DNA of 64,000 nucleotides from Aminipila luticellarii (lineage in GTDB: Bacteria > Bacillota > Clostridia > Peptostreptococcales > Anaerovoracaceae). Shown in pieces: positions 17,369-26,900 of the stretch (position 1 is its first letter; each line of letters begins with the position of its first letter). A program made the translations under genes and the position numbers. The notes under the pieces were generated by a model that had not been told where the DNA came from, ran no database searches, and was given only the letters and a program-made list of their open reading frames with translations. Where the stretch lies: assembly GCF_004103735.1 (NCBI RefSeq), contig NZ_CP035281.1, positions 2,480,001 to 2,544,000 on the forward strand, given 5' to 3'.

Positions 17369-18595
17369 ATGAACCCACTTTACGTCGGAATTGATGTAAG
17401 TAGCAAATCCAATGTCGTTTATCTTATGCTTCCTAATGGTAACAAGCACAGTAACTTCGCAGTTGCTAACTCACATGATGGTTCTATTCAGTTGGTAAAA
17501 AGAATCTGTTCTGCTTTAAATTCCAGGTCCCTTGACACCGTACTCATAGGTCTCGAATCTACATCTGTCTATGGTGACAATCTCGTGTATTTTCTAAGGG
17601 AAGATGCATCTTTAGCATCCTTTCACAGAAAGATTCATGTCCTCAATCCAAAGCAGGTTAAAAAGTTCAAAGATGCTTATAATGACCTGCCAAAAAATGA
17701 TTATGTGGACTCTTTTGTCATTGCTGACTGCCTGCGTTTTGGAAGAATCAACAAAGAGGTATATGTCGGAGACTATCACTACAAAGCTCTCCAAAACCTC
17801 ACACGAGCACGTTATTTCGCCGTTTGCAATCTTACCAAGGAAAAGCAACGCTTTATGAATGTGCTGTTCAAGAAGTATTCATCCATGACACAGGAGAAGG
17901 TATTTTCCGATACCTTCAGCACTACAGCTCTTGCTGTCTACGATGAATTTGAATCCGCAGAAGCACTGGCATATATGGACTTACAAGAGCTAACCGCTTT
18001 TATCATGGAGAAAGGAAAGAACCGCTTTCCTGATCCAGATACGGTAGCCAAAGCCATTCAGAAAGCTGCCCGGAGTTCTTACCGTTTACCTAAGACGGTA
18101 AATGACTCTGTGAATCAGGTGCTCTCTATATCCATAACCTCAATGAAGGCATTGGAAGCTCAAATCAAAGAGTTCGATAAAGCGATTTCAGCCCAAATGG
18201 AACTCTTGCCTAACGTATTGATATCCATTCCAGGCATTGGTCCTGTTTATTCTGCTGGTATTCTATCAGAGCTTGGAGATATCAATCGTTTTAATAATCA
18301 GGCGCAGCTTGCGAAATATGCAGGTCTTGCCTGGACTCAGCACCAGTCTGGTGATTTTGAAGCACAAAACACAAGACTCATCCGATCTGGCAACCGATTT
18401 TTAAAGTATTATCTGTGTGAAGCTGCATTCTCTCTTGTAAGATGCGACAAGGAGTACAAAGCTTTCTATCACCAAAAGTACAACGAGGTGAACAGATATC
18501 AACACAAACGTGCACTCGCATTAACTGCCCGTAAATTTGTGCGGTTAGTCTTTACGCTGCTTAAAGACAATCGCCTATATCGCTCAGCAGAATAG
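17369..18595 (+). CDS. IS110-family transposase (bridge-RNA-guided recombinase)
   Basis: About 408 residues from the ATG at 17369, chosen for its AGAAGGTG ribosome site; an upstream in-frame ATG at 17285 would add 28 residues made from the left end. The RuvC-like DEDD domain is visible: D in VGIDVSSK, E in IGLESTSVYGD, and two D in DSFVIADCLR. After a helical middle part, the C-terminal Tnp_20 domain has SIPGIGPVYSAGILSELGD and ends with IRSGNRFLKYYL, the region of the catalytic serine. The frame is intact, so the element may be active. No passenger gene. Confidence 0.93.
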   Translation: MNPLYVGIDVSSKSNVVYLMLPNGNKHSNFAVANSHDGSIQLVKRICSALNSRSLDTVLIGLESTSVYGDNLVYFLREDASLASFHRKIHVLNPKQVKKFKDAYNDLPKNDYVDSFVIADCLRFGRINKEVYVGDYHYKALQNLTRARYFAVCNLTKEKQRFMNVLFKKYSSMTQEKVFSDTFSTTALAVYDEFESAEALAYMDLQELTAFIMEKGKNRFPDPDTVAKAIQKAARSSYRLPKTVNDSVNQVLSISITSMKALEAQIKEFDKAISAQMELLPNVLISIPGIGPVYSAGILSELGDINRFNNQAQLAKYAGLAWTQHQSGDFEAQNTRLIRSGNRFLKYYLCEAAFSLVRCDKEYKAFYHQKYNEVNRYQHKRALALTARKFVRLVFTLLKDNRLYRSAE

Positions 18596-18611
18596 AGGAA
18601 TCTCTCTGCTG

Positions 18612-18636
18612 ATGAGCTACGCCCTGCTCATTTTTT
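18612..18636 (+). terminator. Terminator behind the transposase gene
   Basis: Six-base stem ATGAGC/GCTCAT with an eight-base loop and six Ts on the plus strand, 16 bases past the stop codon. Confidence 0.7.
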
Positions 18637-18826
18637 AAAAGTGATCGACAGGGCTTAGGTGGTCGTTTTTTGTTTTTTGAGAAACTGGTCAAGAATATAT
18701 GATTTTTATTTCATTTCTCACTTGACATCACACCACTGGACTTACTGTCTCATCAGATTATTATTTTTAATTTTAACATATATCACAAATTAATTCTACA
18801 TTTTTGTGTTTTATAACAAAATAAAA

Positions 18827-18841
18827 AAATAGCCTCTATTT
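18827..18841 (-). terminator. Small terminator overlapping a stop codon
   Basis: Six-base stem AAATAG/CTATTT with a three-base loop, followed by four or more Ts on the minus strand. The stem contains the TAG stop of the gene at 18836-19096. Confidence 0.5.
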
Positions 18842-19096
18842 ATTAGCGGCCATTTCATCAAAAATTTCCTTATAGGTCATTTTCTTCTGTTCTTTATCGT
18901 GATTTTTATGGAGCGTATTTGTTTTTTGAGGAGCCGACTTCAATCGGGCTGTCTGCTCTGCCGCCTGCTGAATCCTAAGCTCCCGCAAAACCGAGTTCCC
19001 TGCTGAAACAATTTCTTCCGCATCCTTATCAAATTCCTTCTTGCTGTAATCATCGCCCTCGGGCAGGAATAGATGATTTCCTAAATTCTTGTACAT
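18836..19096 (-). CDS. Hypothetical charged protein, 86 residues
   Basis: Not recognised. The protein is hydrophilic, rich in Lys, Glu and Asp, with no signal peptide or membrane segment; residues about 18-60 could form a long helix or coiled coil (KKEFDKDAEEIVSAGNSV). The upstream GGGGGACAGGG is only a fair ribosome site. Support for a real gene: a terminator-like hairpin at its stop codon and no better frame in the stretch. It lies between the IS110 right end and pepD on the same strand as pepD. Confidence 0.5.
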   Translation of the reverse strand: MYKNLGNHLFLPEGDDYSKKEFDKDAEEIVSAGNSVLRELRIQQAAEQTARLKSAPQKTNTLHKNHDKEQKKMTYKEIFDEMAANK

Positions 19097-19197
19097 GATC
19101 CCTGTCCCCCAGTTATTTTGCCTTTCCGGTATAATACGTATACGTTATATGTCAGTTGTCATTTCCCATATACCCATTATATCGGAAGAAATGCTTC

Positions 19198-20667
19198 TCA
19201 CTTAAGCTCTTCCAGCAATTTTAGCAGGAATCCCCACACTCGGTTCACAGAAGCGGCACTCATCCGCTCCCCCGGCGAATGAAAGCCCCAGCAGCTGGGA
19301 CCCACAGCGACCGCATCCATCCACGGCATGCTCTGCAGCAAACATCCGCACTCAATCCCCGCATGAATGACAATCGGCTTGAGTTGTTTGCCAAATTCCC
19401 GCTTAAATACTTCCATGGCTTTCTGCCGAAGCTCCGACTCCGGGTTATAAACCCATGCGGCATACTCAGAAAAGAACTGAATCTCTGCTCCAAATATCCG
19501 GCACAAAACGTTCAGTTGATTTTTTATATGCTGACAGGTTGACGCAAAAGCCCCTCTAAGTTCTGCTTCAACTTCCAGATATCCGTTTTGAAATCGGAGG
19601 ATGCCCAGATTAATGGAACTTTCCACCACCCCCGGCATGACACCGTTCATATTTCGTATGCCATCTGGAAATACATATAGAAATTGCACCAGCTTATCTA
19701 AGCTGTCTCCGGAAATTGCTCCGGGCTCTGCCTGGGATATAGCTCTGCACTGTACCTCCAGGGCATCGCAGATCCCCCTATATTCTGTTCTGAAAACTGT
19801 GCTCATCTGCTCTACAATACACAGGGCTTCCTGCTCTTGATCCTGCGGAATCAAAAATTTAGCTTCCGCTTCTCTTGAGATGGCAAGCCGTGAAGTACCG
19901 GCTGAGATGCTGCATAAATGAATATCTTGTTTTTTGTTTAACTCATATAAGCAACGTACCAGAAGATTAATGGCACTTCCATGACCCTTCTCAATATCCT
20001 CTCCGGAATGTCCTCCGAGCAATCCGCTGATTCTCAGCTGAAAGGTTCGATATTCGCGCCCTTTTGGAACTGCCTCGCAGGTGAATGGCAGCTTTATCTT
20101 TACCCCCGATCCGCCGCAGCTTCCGGTCAATATCTCATCTTCTACAGACTGATCCAGATTGATCAGCTTTCTGGCCTGAAACATTTCAGGAGAAGCGGTC
20201 AGCGCGCCCTTAAAGGTGGACTCTTCCTCTGTGGTAAGTAAGATTTCCAAAGGGGGATGTTTTAAATTTCTGTCTTCCAAAACAGCCATACAATAAGCAA
20301 CGCCAATGCCATTATCCGCACCAAGGGTCGTACCTGAAGCTGAGGATATCATATCCCCTTCTATTTTCAATAAGATGGGATCCCTGGAAAAATCATGGCT
20401 GCTATCCCTGTTCTTTTCACAGACCATGTCCATATGAGCTTGCAGCATGACCGGATCCGAAGCTTCATAACCTGTCGAAGCCGGTTTCTTTATAATGACG
20501 TTTAATGCCGAATCCTGCTGTGCCTCCAGCCCTTTTTCAACGGCCCATTGATATATGTAATCGCTTATCTGTTTTTCGTGGCCGCTCTCCCTTGGAATCC
20601 GTGATATTTTCTCAAAATAATACATCACCCGCTCAGGTTCCACGCCGCTGAGCACTCTTTTTTCCAT
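19198..20667 (-). CDS. pepD: Aminoacyl-histidine dipeptidase, M20 family (copy 1)
   Basis: 489 residues, full length for the PepD/carnosinase group; a cytoplasmic zinc dipeptidase that cleaves Xaa-His and related dipeptides. Expected metal and catalytic residues: H78 and D80 in LQAHMDM, the bridging D118 in GADNGIG, the Glu pair at about 147-149 in TTEEEST, and D172 in NLDQS. It ends with a histidine in the GVHSPGE-like GFHSPGERM motif. A paralogue lies at 56760-58223. It is 27 bases downstream of the pyrophosphatase gene on the same strand, so the two may share a transcript. Confidence 0.93.
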   Translation of the reverse strand: MEKRVLSGVEPERVMYYFEKISRIPRESGHEKQISDYIYQWAVEKGLEAQQDSALNVIIKKPASTGYEASDPVMLQAHMDMVCEKNRDSSHDFSRDPILLKIEGDMISSASGTTLGADNGIGVAYCMAVLEDRNLKHPPLEILLTTEEESTFKGALTASPEMFQARKLINLDQSVEDEILTGSCGGSGVKIKLPFTCEAVPKGREYRTFQLRISGLLGGHSGEDIEKGHGSAINLLVRCLYELNKKQDIHLCSISAGTSRLAISREAEAKFLIPQDQEQEALCIVEQMSTVFRTEYRGICDALEVQCRAISQAEPGAISGDSLDKLVQFLYVFPDGIRNMNGVMPGVVESSINLGILRFQNGYLEVEAELRGAFASTCQHIKNQLNVLCRIFGAEIQFFSEYAAWVYNPESELRQKAMEVFKREFGKQLKPIVIHAGIECGCLLQSMPWMDAVAVGPSCWGFHSPGERMSAASVNRVWGFLLKLLEELK

Positions 20668-20694
20668 ACTCTTTCTCCTTCTCGCCTGTTTTTC

Positions 20695-22332
20695 TTACTC
20701 CTGCATGGCGCTCATTAACTGAGGAATCACCTGTTTCTTTCTGGATACAATATTCTTCATCACAATGAAGGAATTTTCTGCTTTTGCTCCAAATGCTCGT
20801 TCCACGATGTTTTTAGCATTTTCTCCCACAAACAGCAATTCCGTAGATTCATGAATCACATCTGTCAGCATAAAGAAAAGCATATCCGCGCTGGAGGTCT
20901 TGCAGGCATTTTCCATAAAGGACAAAAGCTTGGGCTTCAATGCCGCCAGCTCCTCCCCATCTAAAGAGGTGATCTGCCCGGCACCAAATTTTATGCCGTT
21001 GCTGGCAAACTTTTTATAATCCTGATAGAAAATTTCTTCCGTGGTCTTATCTTGCAGGGAACTGCCTGCTCGAAACATAGCCGCTGCATATTCTTCTATA
21101 CGGATTCCTGCAATCTCTGCCAACTTTTCCGCCGCCAGCTTATCCGGCTCTGTGCAAGTAGGAGAACGGAACATTAACGTATCTGACAAAATAGCTGAGC
21201 ATAGTAATCCGGCTATTTTCGAATCAATTTCTACGCCCAGCTCCGCATACATCTGATATATGATCGTTGCCGTACACCCTAACGGCTGGTTCCGGAAATA
21301 TACCGGAGCAAGGGTTTCCAGATTGCCGATTCTGTGGTGGTCGATAATTTCTATGATCTCAGCCTCTTCAATGCCGTCCACAGCCTGAGATTTTTCATTG
21401 TGATCCACCAGAATAATCTTCTTTTTTCTCATGTTGATCAGAGATCTTCTGGAAAGCATGCCGCAATAGTTTCCTGCTTTGTCCAGAACCGGAAAATCCC
21501 GGTGACGTATTTTCGTAACGGTCTCTTTCATGTCGCTGATGTAATCATCTTCTTCGAAGCTGACAATGTTTTCTTTGCGCATAAAATACCGTATGGGCGT
21601 ACTCTGGCTGATGAGCCTGGCCGCCACATAGGTTTCGCACGGTGTACTGATGATTCTGCAGTGATTCTGCATGGCTATTTTTTTAATGGTCTTGGATACG
21701 GGTGCGCCCATGCACACCACAATACATCCGGCGTTCATCTCGATGGCGCACAGGTGTGATTCAAACCGGTTTCCCGTAATAAATATATCGCCTTTTTCAA
21801 TATAGTTTTCCAACAAATCCGGATTTGCAGCTCCGATAAGAATCTTGCCCTCCTCCACACAGCCTTCTTCATCTCCCACGATCATAGTACCTTCAAGGGT
21901 ATCCAAAATATTTCTATAGGGGGTTTTAGACAGAGCAAGGATTCGGGTTTCGTAAATATCCATATTGGCTGTGGCAATATCGTTTACAGAAATAATTCCC
22001 TCCAGCTTTCCTTCCGAGGTAACAGGCAGGGTAGCATTGGCTGTATCCTTCATCATATTCCAAGCCTTTTTCAATGAAATCCCGCTGTTGATACCGTCAA
22101 TTTTCTTAATGGCTACATCTCTGATCTGAGTCCCCACATCTGCAATCAGTTCCGGCGTTTCCACGCCAAAGGTCTCCAACACATATTTCGTCTCGTTGTT
22201 CACCTGACCCGCCCGTCTGGCTTCGTAGTATTTATCCGATGTCTTATTCTTTAACTGGGCATATGCAATGGCGGAACAGATGGAATCTGTATCCGGATTT
22301 TTGTGTCCTATAACATAAACCGGTTTATCCAA
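20695..22332 (-). CDS. ppaC: CBS-domain manganese-dependent inorganic pyrophosphatase
   Basis: 545 residues, the long form of family II pyrophosphatase. It starts with the DHH-family motif VIGHKNPDTDS (Mn ligands), then an inserted regulatory block (about 70-300) with two CBS domains around a DRTGG domain, then EIIDHHRIGN and a C-terminal DHHA2 domain. It hydrolyses PPi made in biosynthesis. In characterised CBS-containing members adenine nucleotides bind the insert: AMP and ADP inhibit, ATP or diadenosine polyphosphates activate. The start ATG follows GGAGGAAATGAGAAATTGG. Confidence 0.94.
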   Translation of the reverse strand: MDKPVYVIGHKNPDTDSICSAIAYAQLKNKTSDKYYEARRAGQVNNETKYVLETFGVETPELIADVGTQIRDVAIKKIDGINSGISLKKAWNMMKDTANATLPVTSEGKLEGIISVNDIATANMDIYETRILALSKTPYRNILDTLEGTMIVGDEEGCVEEGKILIGAANPDLLENYIEKGDIFITGNRFESHLCAIEMNAGCIVVCMGAPVSKTIKKIAMQNHCRIISTPCETYVAARLISQSTPIRYFMRKENIVSFEEDDYISDMKETVTKIRHRDFPVLDKAGNYCGMLSRRSLINMRKKKIILVDHNEKSQAVDGIEEAEIIEIIDHHRIGNLETLAPVYFRNQPLGCTATIIYQMYAELGVEIDSKIAGLLCSAILSDTLMFRSPTCTEPDKLAAEKLAEIAGIRIEEYAAAMFRAGSSLQDKTTEEIFYQDYKKFASNGIKFGAGQITSLDGEELAALKPKLLSFMENACKTSSADMLFFMLTDVIHESTELLFVGENAKNIVERAFGAKAENSFIVMKNIVSRKKQVIPQLMSAMQE

Positions 22333-22484
22333 TTTCTCATTTCCTCCTTCATCTTTCGTTTTTATATTCCGCCTCGTGCCGCAGCACGGCTGACAGAATG
22401 TGCATCTCGTTTTTCTATATTAGATTAGTATACCAATTTTTATAACTTATCGTCAATGCCTTCCCAATGTTTACCGGACTTTCC

Positions 22485-23822
22485 CTATATGATTTTTTCG
22501 TTATAGATTCCGGCAAGTCCTGTTCTGGCTACGCGTCCGGCTATAGCCTCTGAGTCTGAACTGTAAAGCTGTTTTTCCTGCATTCTCTTAAAATACTCTG
22601 CACCGGCAAAGGTATATCTGTTCATAAGCCCTTCCCGTGTTTGAAGCCGTTCGTTTGCATATGCAATCAAATCTCCGGCAGCTAGCTGTCTCGGCAGTTC
22701 CATTGGTTTTAAGCCTTTCAGGTATCTTGCACTGTTGTATCCCGCCAAACTTCCTGTGGTGATGGCTTCCGTATGCCCCACGAACAGGCCTGATTTTTCT
22801 CCGCCGCACAAAAGGTTTTCAATGCCTTTTACCTTCATATAATCATCTCTTTCCGTGACGGATAAATACCGGATGGAGTTTCCCTTTCCGCCTGCATAGG
22901 GGTCTGCATATCTGGCATTTTCAAGCCCCGGTACTTCCCGTAATTTTTCCAGCGGAAAGAACGGCGTCATAATTTTAGCATAGCCGGTATCTAAGAGTAC
23001 TATGTTTTCCGCATATTCATCTAAAGCATACTGCTGACAGACCTTTAAATTTAATTTATCCTTAGAAATATCTTTTGCTTCCAGCGGTATCACGGCTACC
23101 CCTTTCTCATTTAATTCCTCCTGAATTTCTTCGGACAGGGAACCCTTTTCCAATTTACCGGAACCGCTGAACGCTCCCCATGCTCCATCCTTTCTCATCC
23201 CCATGATGTCTGTTACCCCTGCCTTCTGAGAAATGCTGACTCTAGGGCCAAAAGCAGGGCATCTGAGGATACACATACAGCATCCATTCCCGTAAGCAAG
23301 GCAATTTCCCATAGGTCCCGTAGATCCTGTACACTCAATAAAAACATCCCCTTCTATCGTCTGCAGGTCTGTATTTCTCTGCCCGAGGCCTGCTCCATTA
23401 GTAACAATCAGGCTTTTTATATATTTGCGGGATTTTTCTTCCGGCAGCTCTGCCATTTCGGTTACCACATCGATCACTCTCGACATCAGGTGGATTTCAA
23501 CTCCCAGTTCTTTAAGAAGCCTTCTGACTTGCGGTTCTACTTTCATAACGTCGTACAGGCTGGCATGTTTATGTCCCGGAAAGTCGATATTCCTATGCCT
23601 AGAACAGCCGTCTGTTATGCCAAACAGTTCAGCTGCACCCAGTGCAATATTTTCCTCCGCAGCAGTAAATCTACCGTTATTACGCATGATACCGCCCACA
23701 TTGCCCAAGCCTAAAAGCAGATCCGTCTTTTCGATCAGCACCACGGACGCCCCTGCCTTCCGAGCGGCCACAGCCGCCGCACAGCCCGACCAGCCGCCGC
23801 CGATAACAACAACTCTATACAT
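22485..23822 (-). CDS. FAD-dependent oxidoreductase
   Basis: 445 residues with an N-terminal FAD Rossmann motif VVIGGGWSGCAAAVAARKAGA and the following acidic residue in VLIEK. A second FAD-contact pattern, GNVGGIMRNNGRF, is nearby. A cysteine cluster CCMCILRCP in the middle could hold a metal or be redox-active. The family (FAD_oxidored, related to GidA and to succinate dehydrogenase flavoproteins) has many substrates and none can be named here. It stands alone, with 151 bases before the pyrophosphatase gene and 120 bases after the large secreted protein gene. Confidence 0.8.
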   Translation of the reverse strand: MYRVVVIGGGWSGCAAAVAARKAGASVVLIEKTDLLLGLGNVGGIMRNNGRFTAAEENIALGAAELFGITDGCSRHRNIDFPGHKHASLYDVMKVEPQVRRLLKELGVEIHLMSRVIDVVTEMAELPEEKSRKYIKSLIVTNGAGLGQRNTDLQTIEGDVFIECTGSTGPMGNCLAYGNGCCMCILRCPAFGPRVSISQKAGVTDIMGMRKDGAWGAFSGSGKLEKGSLSEEIQEELNEKGVAVIPLEAKDISKDKLNLKVCQQYALDEYAENIVLLDTGYAKIMTPFFPLEKLREVPGLENARYADPYAGGKGNSIRYLSVTERDDYMKVKGIENLLCGGEKSGLFVGHTEAITTGSLAGYNSARYLKGLKPMELPRQLAAGDLIAYANERLQTREGLMNRYTFAGAEYFKRMQEKQLYSSDSEAIAGRVARTGLAGIYNEKII

Positions 23823-23942
23823 TAGAAAACCTCCTCTGATTCAAATATCCACATATTAAGATATTCCAATCAAATAGAGGTTATGTGCTAAATATCCTTG
23901 CAGAAAGTCCCAGAAAAATTTTAGCCGTATGACTACCCAATA

Positions 23943-26900
23943 TTAAAAGGCTCTATGGAGTTTCCAGTAATCCTCCATGGTATCTACGATCACTTTCACT
24001 TCATGTTTTTTCGTCGTGCCGCCGCCGTAAGAAGCGGTAAAGGTAAAGGTCAATTCTATAGGCTCTTTTCTTCCCCATTTGCTGATCATGGACTTGTCCC
24101 AAAGACTTCCCGTATAAATGGCCTCCCCGGCAGCATTTTTCTTTCCGCTGTCTTTCATACCGATTGAAAAGGACGTTCCGTTTATACTGCACGTTACTTT
24201 TGTTGGGCTTCCTGCTGTGTCAGCAGTCAGCATGAACCTCTCCCCTGACCAGAATATGTTGGTTCCCCTGGTCCTCGGTATATTGAGCTTCATATACTCC
24301 AGGTACGGTATGCTCCTGTTGATCTCATTTTTGAAGTGATTTATATTGTATTTCTTTCGATTGACATCCCACTGCTCTGTGTGATACACCTCTCCGGTTA
24401 TTTTTCCTTCGGATACGACGATGAACCGATAGGTTCCCAGTCCTGCTCCTGTTTGATCTCTTACGGTACAGACCACTTCATAGGCACCGGTCTGTGCTTT
24501 GTCCGGCAATGCTCCCGTATTCGTCACCGGATAAGTAATAGTCCCTGCCGCTGGGGTACCATCTTCATGCTGCCCATTCACAGCTGTTTGACCCAAGGAA
24601 TCGATCGGATAGATATTCTTTTTCCGGTGGGTAAAGATCAGCTTCTTATCCTTATAGACCTCTGTGGTAAGGTTTAGAATATCTTTTTCCGCATCGTCAA
24701 TGCCCACATTAATACTAAAATAATTGTTTTCTGTGACTTTGGCTGGGCTGGTGCTGATTCCTGTGATCCATGGGGCGGACGCTCCGCCTTCCACATAGAA
24801 CGTAAGATCTGCCGTGTTAGAACCCTTATCATAAGCCGGGTACCCATTTACCACCTTTCCTCTTGAAGTATCATCCACTTCCCAGTGATACACCGTATAT
24901 TTTCCGTCCACATAGAACCGGTCAATGGGCTTGTCTACTGTTTTCAGCCCCTTAGCTTTTGCTATGCTCAAGGCTTCGTCTATGTTGACCGCTCCCGGTG
25001 TCACATTCTGCCCGCAGATCGACGTGATATGGCCATCTTCATCATAAAGAATGGCGGCCTCCGGATGTGCTCCGTCGTTATACGGAGTATGCGCATAGAG
25101 CCAGTATCCGGATCTGCTGGGGTCTTCTTCATAGTCCGAATAGTAGATCTTGTACGTTACCAGCTGCCCTTTCCTATATACAAGAGGGGCATCCTCTTCC
25201 TTCTTCTCCGGTTCTGACTGCTCCATTTCCGCTCTTCCGGTACCCTTGCTCCTATCCTGCCAATTCATCAAGCTCAGAGAACTGTTCCATCTATTTTCAT
25301 AGATCATGCCTTTTGCATTCAGCTTTGGATATACGGCGCACAAGGTGAAATCGGACAGGAGCAAATGCGTCAGGCTGCCGCTTCCCTTTGTGGATAAGGA
25401 TATTTTGCCGGATACCTCCTTTGCATATCCGGTCTGGCATTGGGTCAAGCTTGCTGCTCCACCGCTAAAGCCTATTTTATAGAACCTGTTATCCTTTTCA
25501 TTTTTAATGGTATATTTAATACAAGGGCTTTTATCCCCAAAAGAGATCGCACTGCTCGTTGTGATCCCCAGTGTACCGACAGGGACTTCTATCGCATAAA
25601 AGTCCTCTATGATCGTATCTGTCCTGTTATATGGATATCCGTCATAATGCTGCTCACTGTAGGAGATCCCGTATTTTTCGCCGGGATTCAGTATCCTGGC
25701 ATCTCTGCCGGAATAAAGGATCATCATTTTATCGGCAGGAGCGGTAATATTTCCGGAAAACTTTATAGTATATTTGCCTTTGCTCGAAATACGCCCGGTA
25801 TAGGTGGCATATAAATTCTTTCCGTCTCCGGATATGGTATAATAGCCATTATCCCCCGGCCAATTACTCCACGTGAGCTGCCCGGTGCTCTGTAATTGAT
25901 ATAAATTCAGTGCCGGGTAAGATGCGGACTGTACTTCGGAATAAGCGACGGTCTTAGGTGCGGTGAATCTGTTTGTTACCGTCTGGAGCTTTCCGTCCGA
26001 AAGGCCGGCTACCGTCTGCTTGGTAAAAGTATTGTCCTGCTCCGATAAATATCCGATCTCGATCGCCTTTATGACATCGTGCACTTCTTCCCGGTCGCCT
26101 TCACTGGATATGGTATGTTTTCCTGCTTTCAGCAAAATGAAAAAGGTCGTTTTCTCCTGTCCGTAATCCGGATCATGATCTCCCTGAATACCAACTAACT
26201 TGCCATCTACCTTGAGCATCCGCTCTCTGCCGTAATAGCCATAGCAGTCATTGGCCATATCGAGCTGGATATATCCATTCCTTTCCATGGTAAAGGAGAG
26301 GACCGGGCCCGCTGAATTGCCATTTTTAGAACTGGGACCACCGCCATAACCTGCTTCCCCGTATTTGCTCCCATTGAACCATATCCCTGTATCAAAATGT
26401 ACAAAGCCCTTGGTAATATAGTCATTCGCTCCATTGGTCAGATCTGCCCGGTAGATCACTTCCTTGTAGACAGGCTTGCCGTTCATAGCCTGGGGATTTC
26501 TTTCTACACTGAAAGCATCTATAGCACTTCCGGAAGCAGTCTGCTCCTGATAGCTATATTCATACTCCGTGTTTCCTTCCAGAAGAAAGTTCCTGCTGAC
26601 CTCTGCCAGATTGGCGTTTCCATCTCCTGCCAGACTTAACTTGTAGCTCGCCTGCTTTCCAAGCTCCTTGATCTTATCTGCAAGAGCCGTTATCTTTTCT
26701 CCGATTCCCATATCCAGCTTCATGACTCCCTGCTCTTCTGCATACCGATCTACCTTTTCAGCCGCTTTACCAGTCCTGTTTATGATGAAGTTCTCTGCAT
26801 CGCCGGTAAATCCGGATTGCCGGATCAGTCCGTTATAGGTGGCTTGATCCGAGGTGATCGGAAGGGAATATTGCTGGATATAATACATGGGATAGGTACT

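Larger units (their letters stand above)
17093..18760 (+). mobile_element. IS110-family insertion sequence
   Basis: One DEDD transposase with a long non-coding left end (about 270 bases) and a right end of about 150 bases. IS110 elements have no classical terminal inverted repeats, so the borders are approximate. In this family the long non-coding end makes a bridge RNA that chooses donor and target; here that would be about 17100-17365. The right end holds two hairpins, one with a T run. Confidence 0.7.
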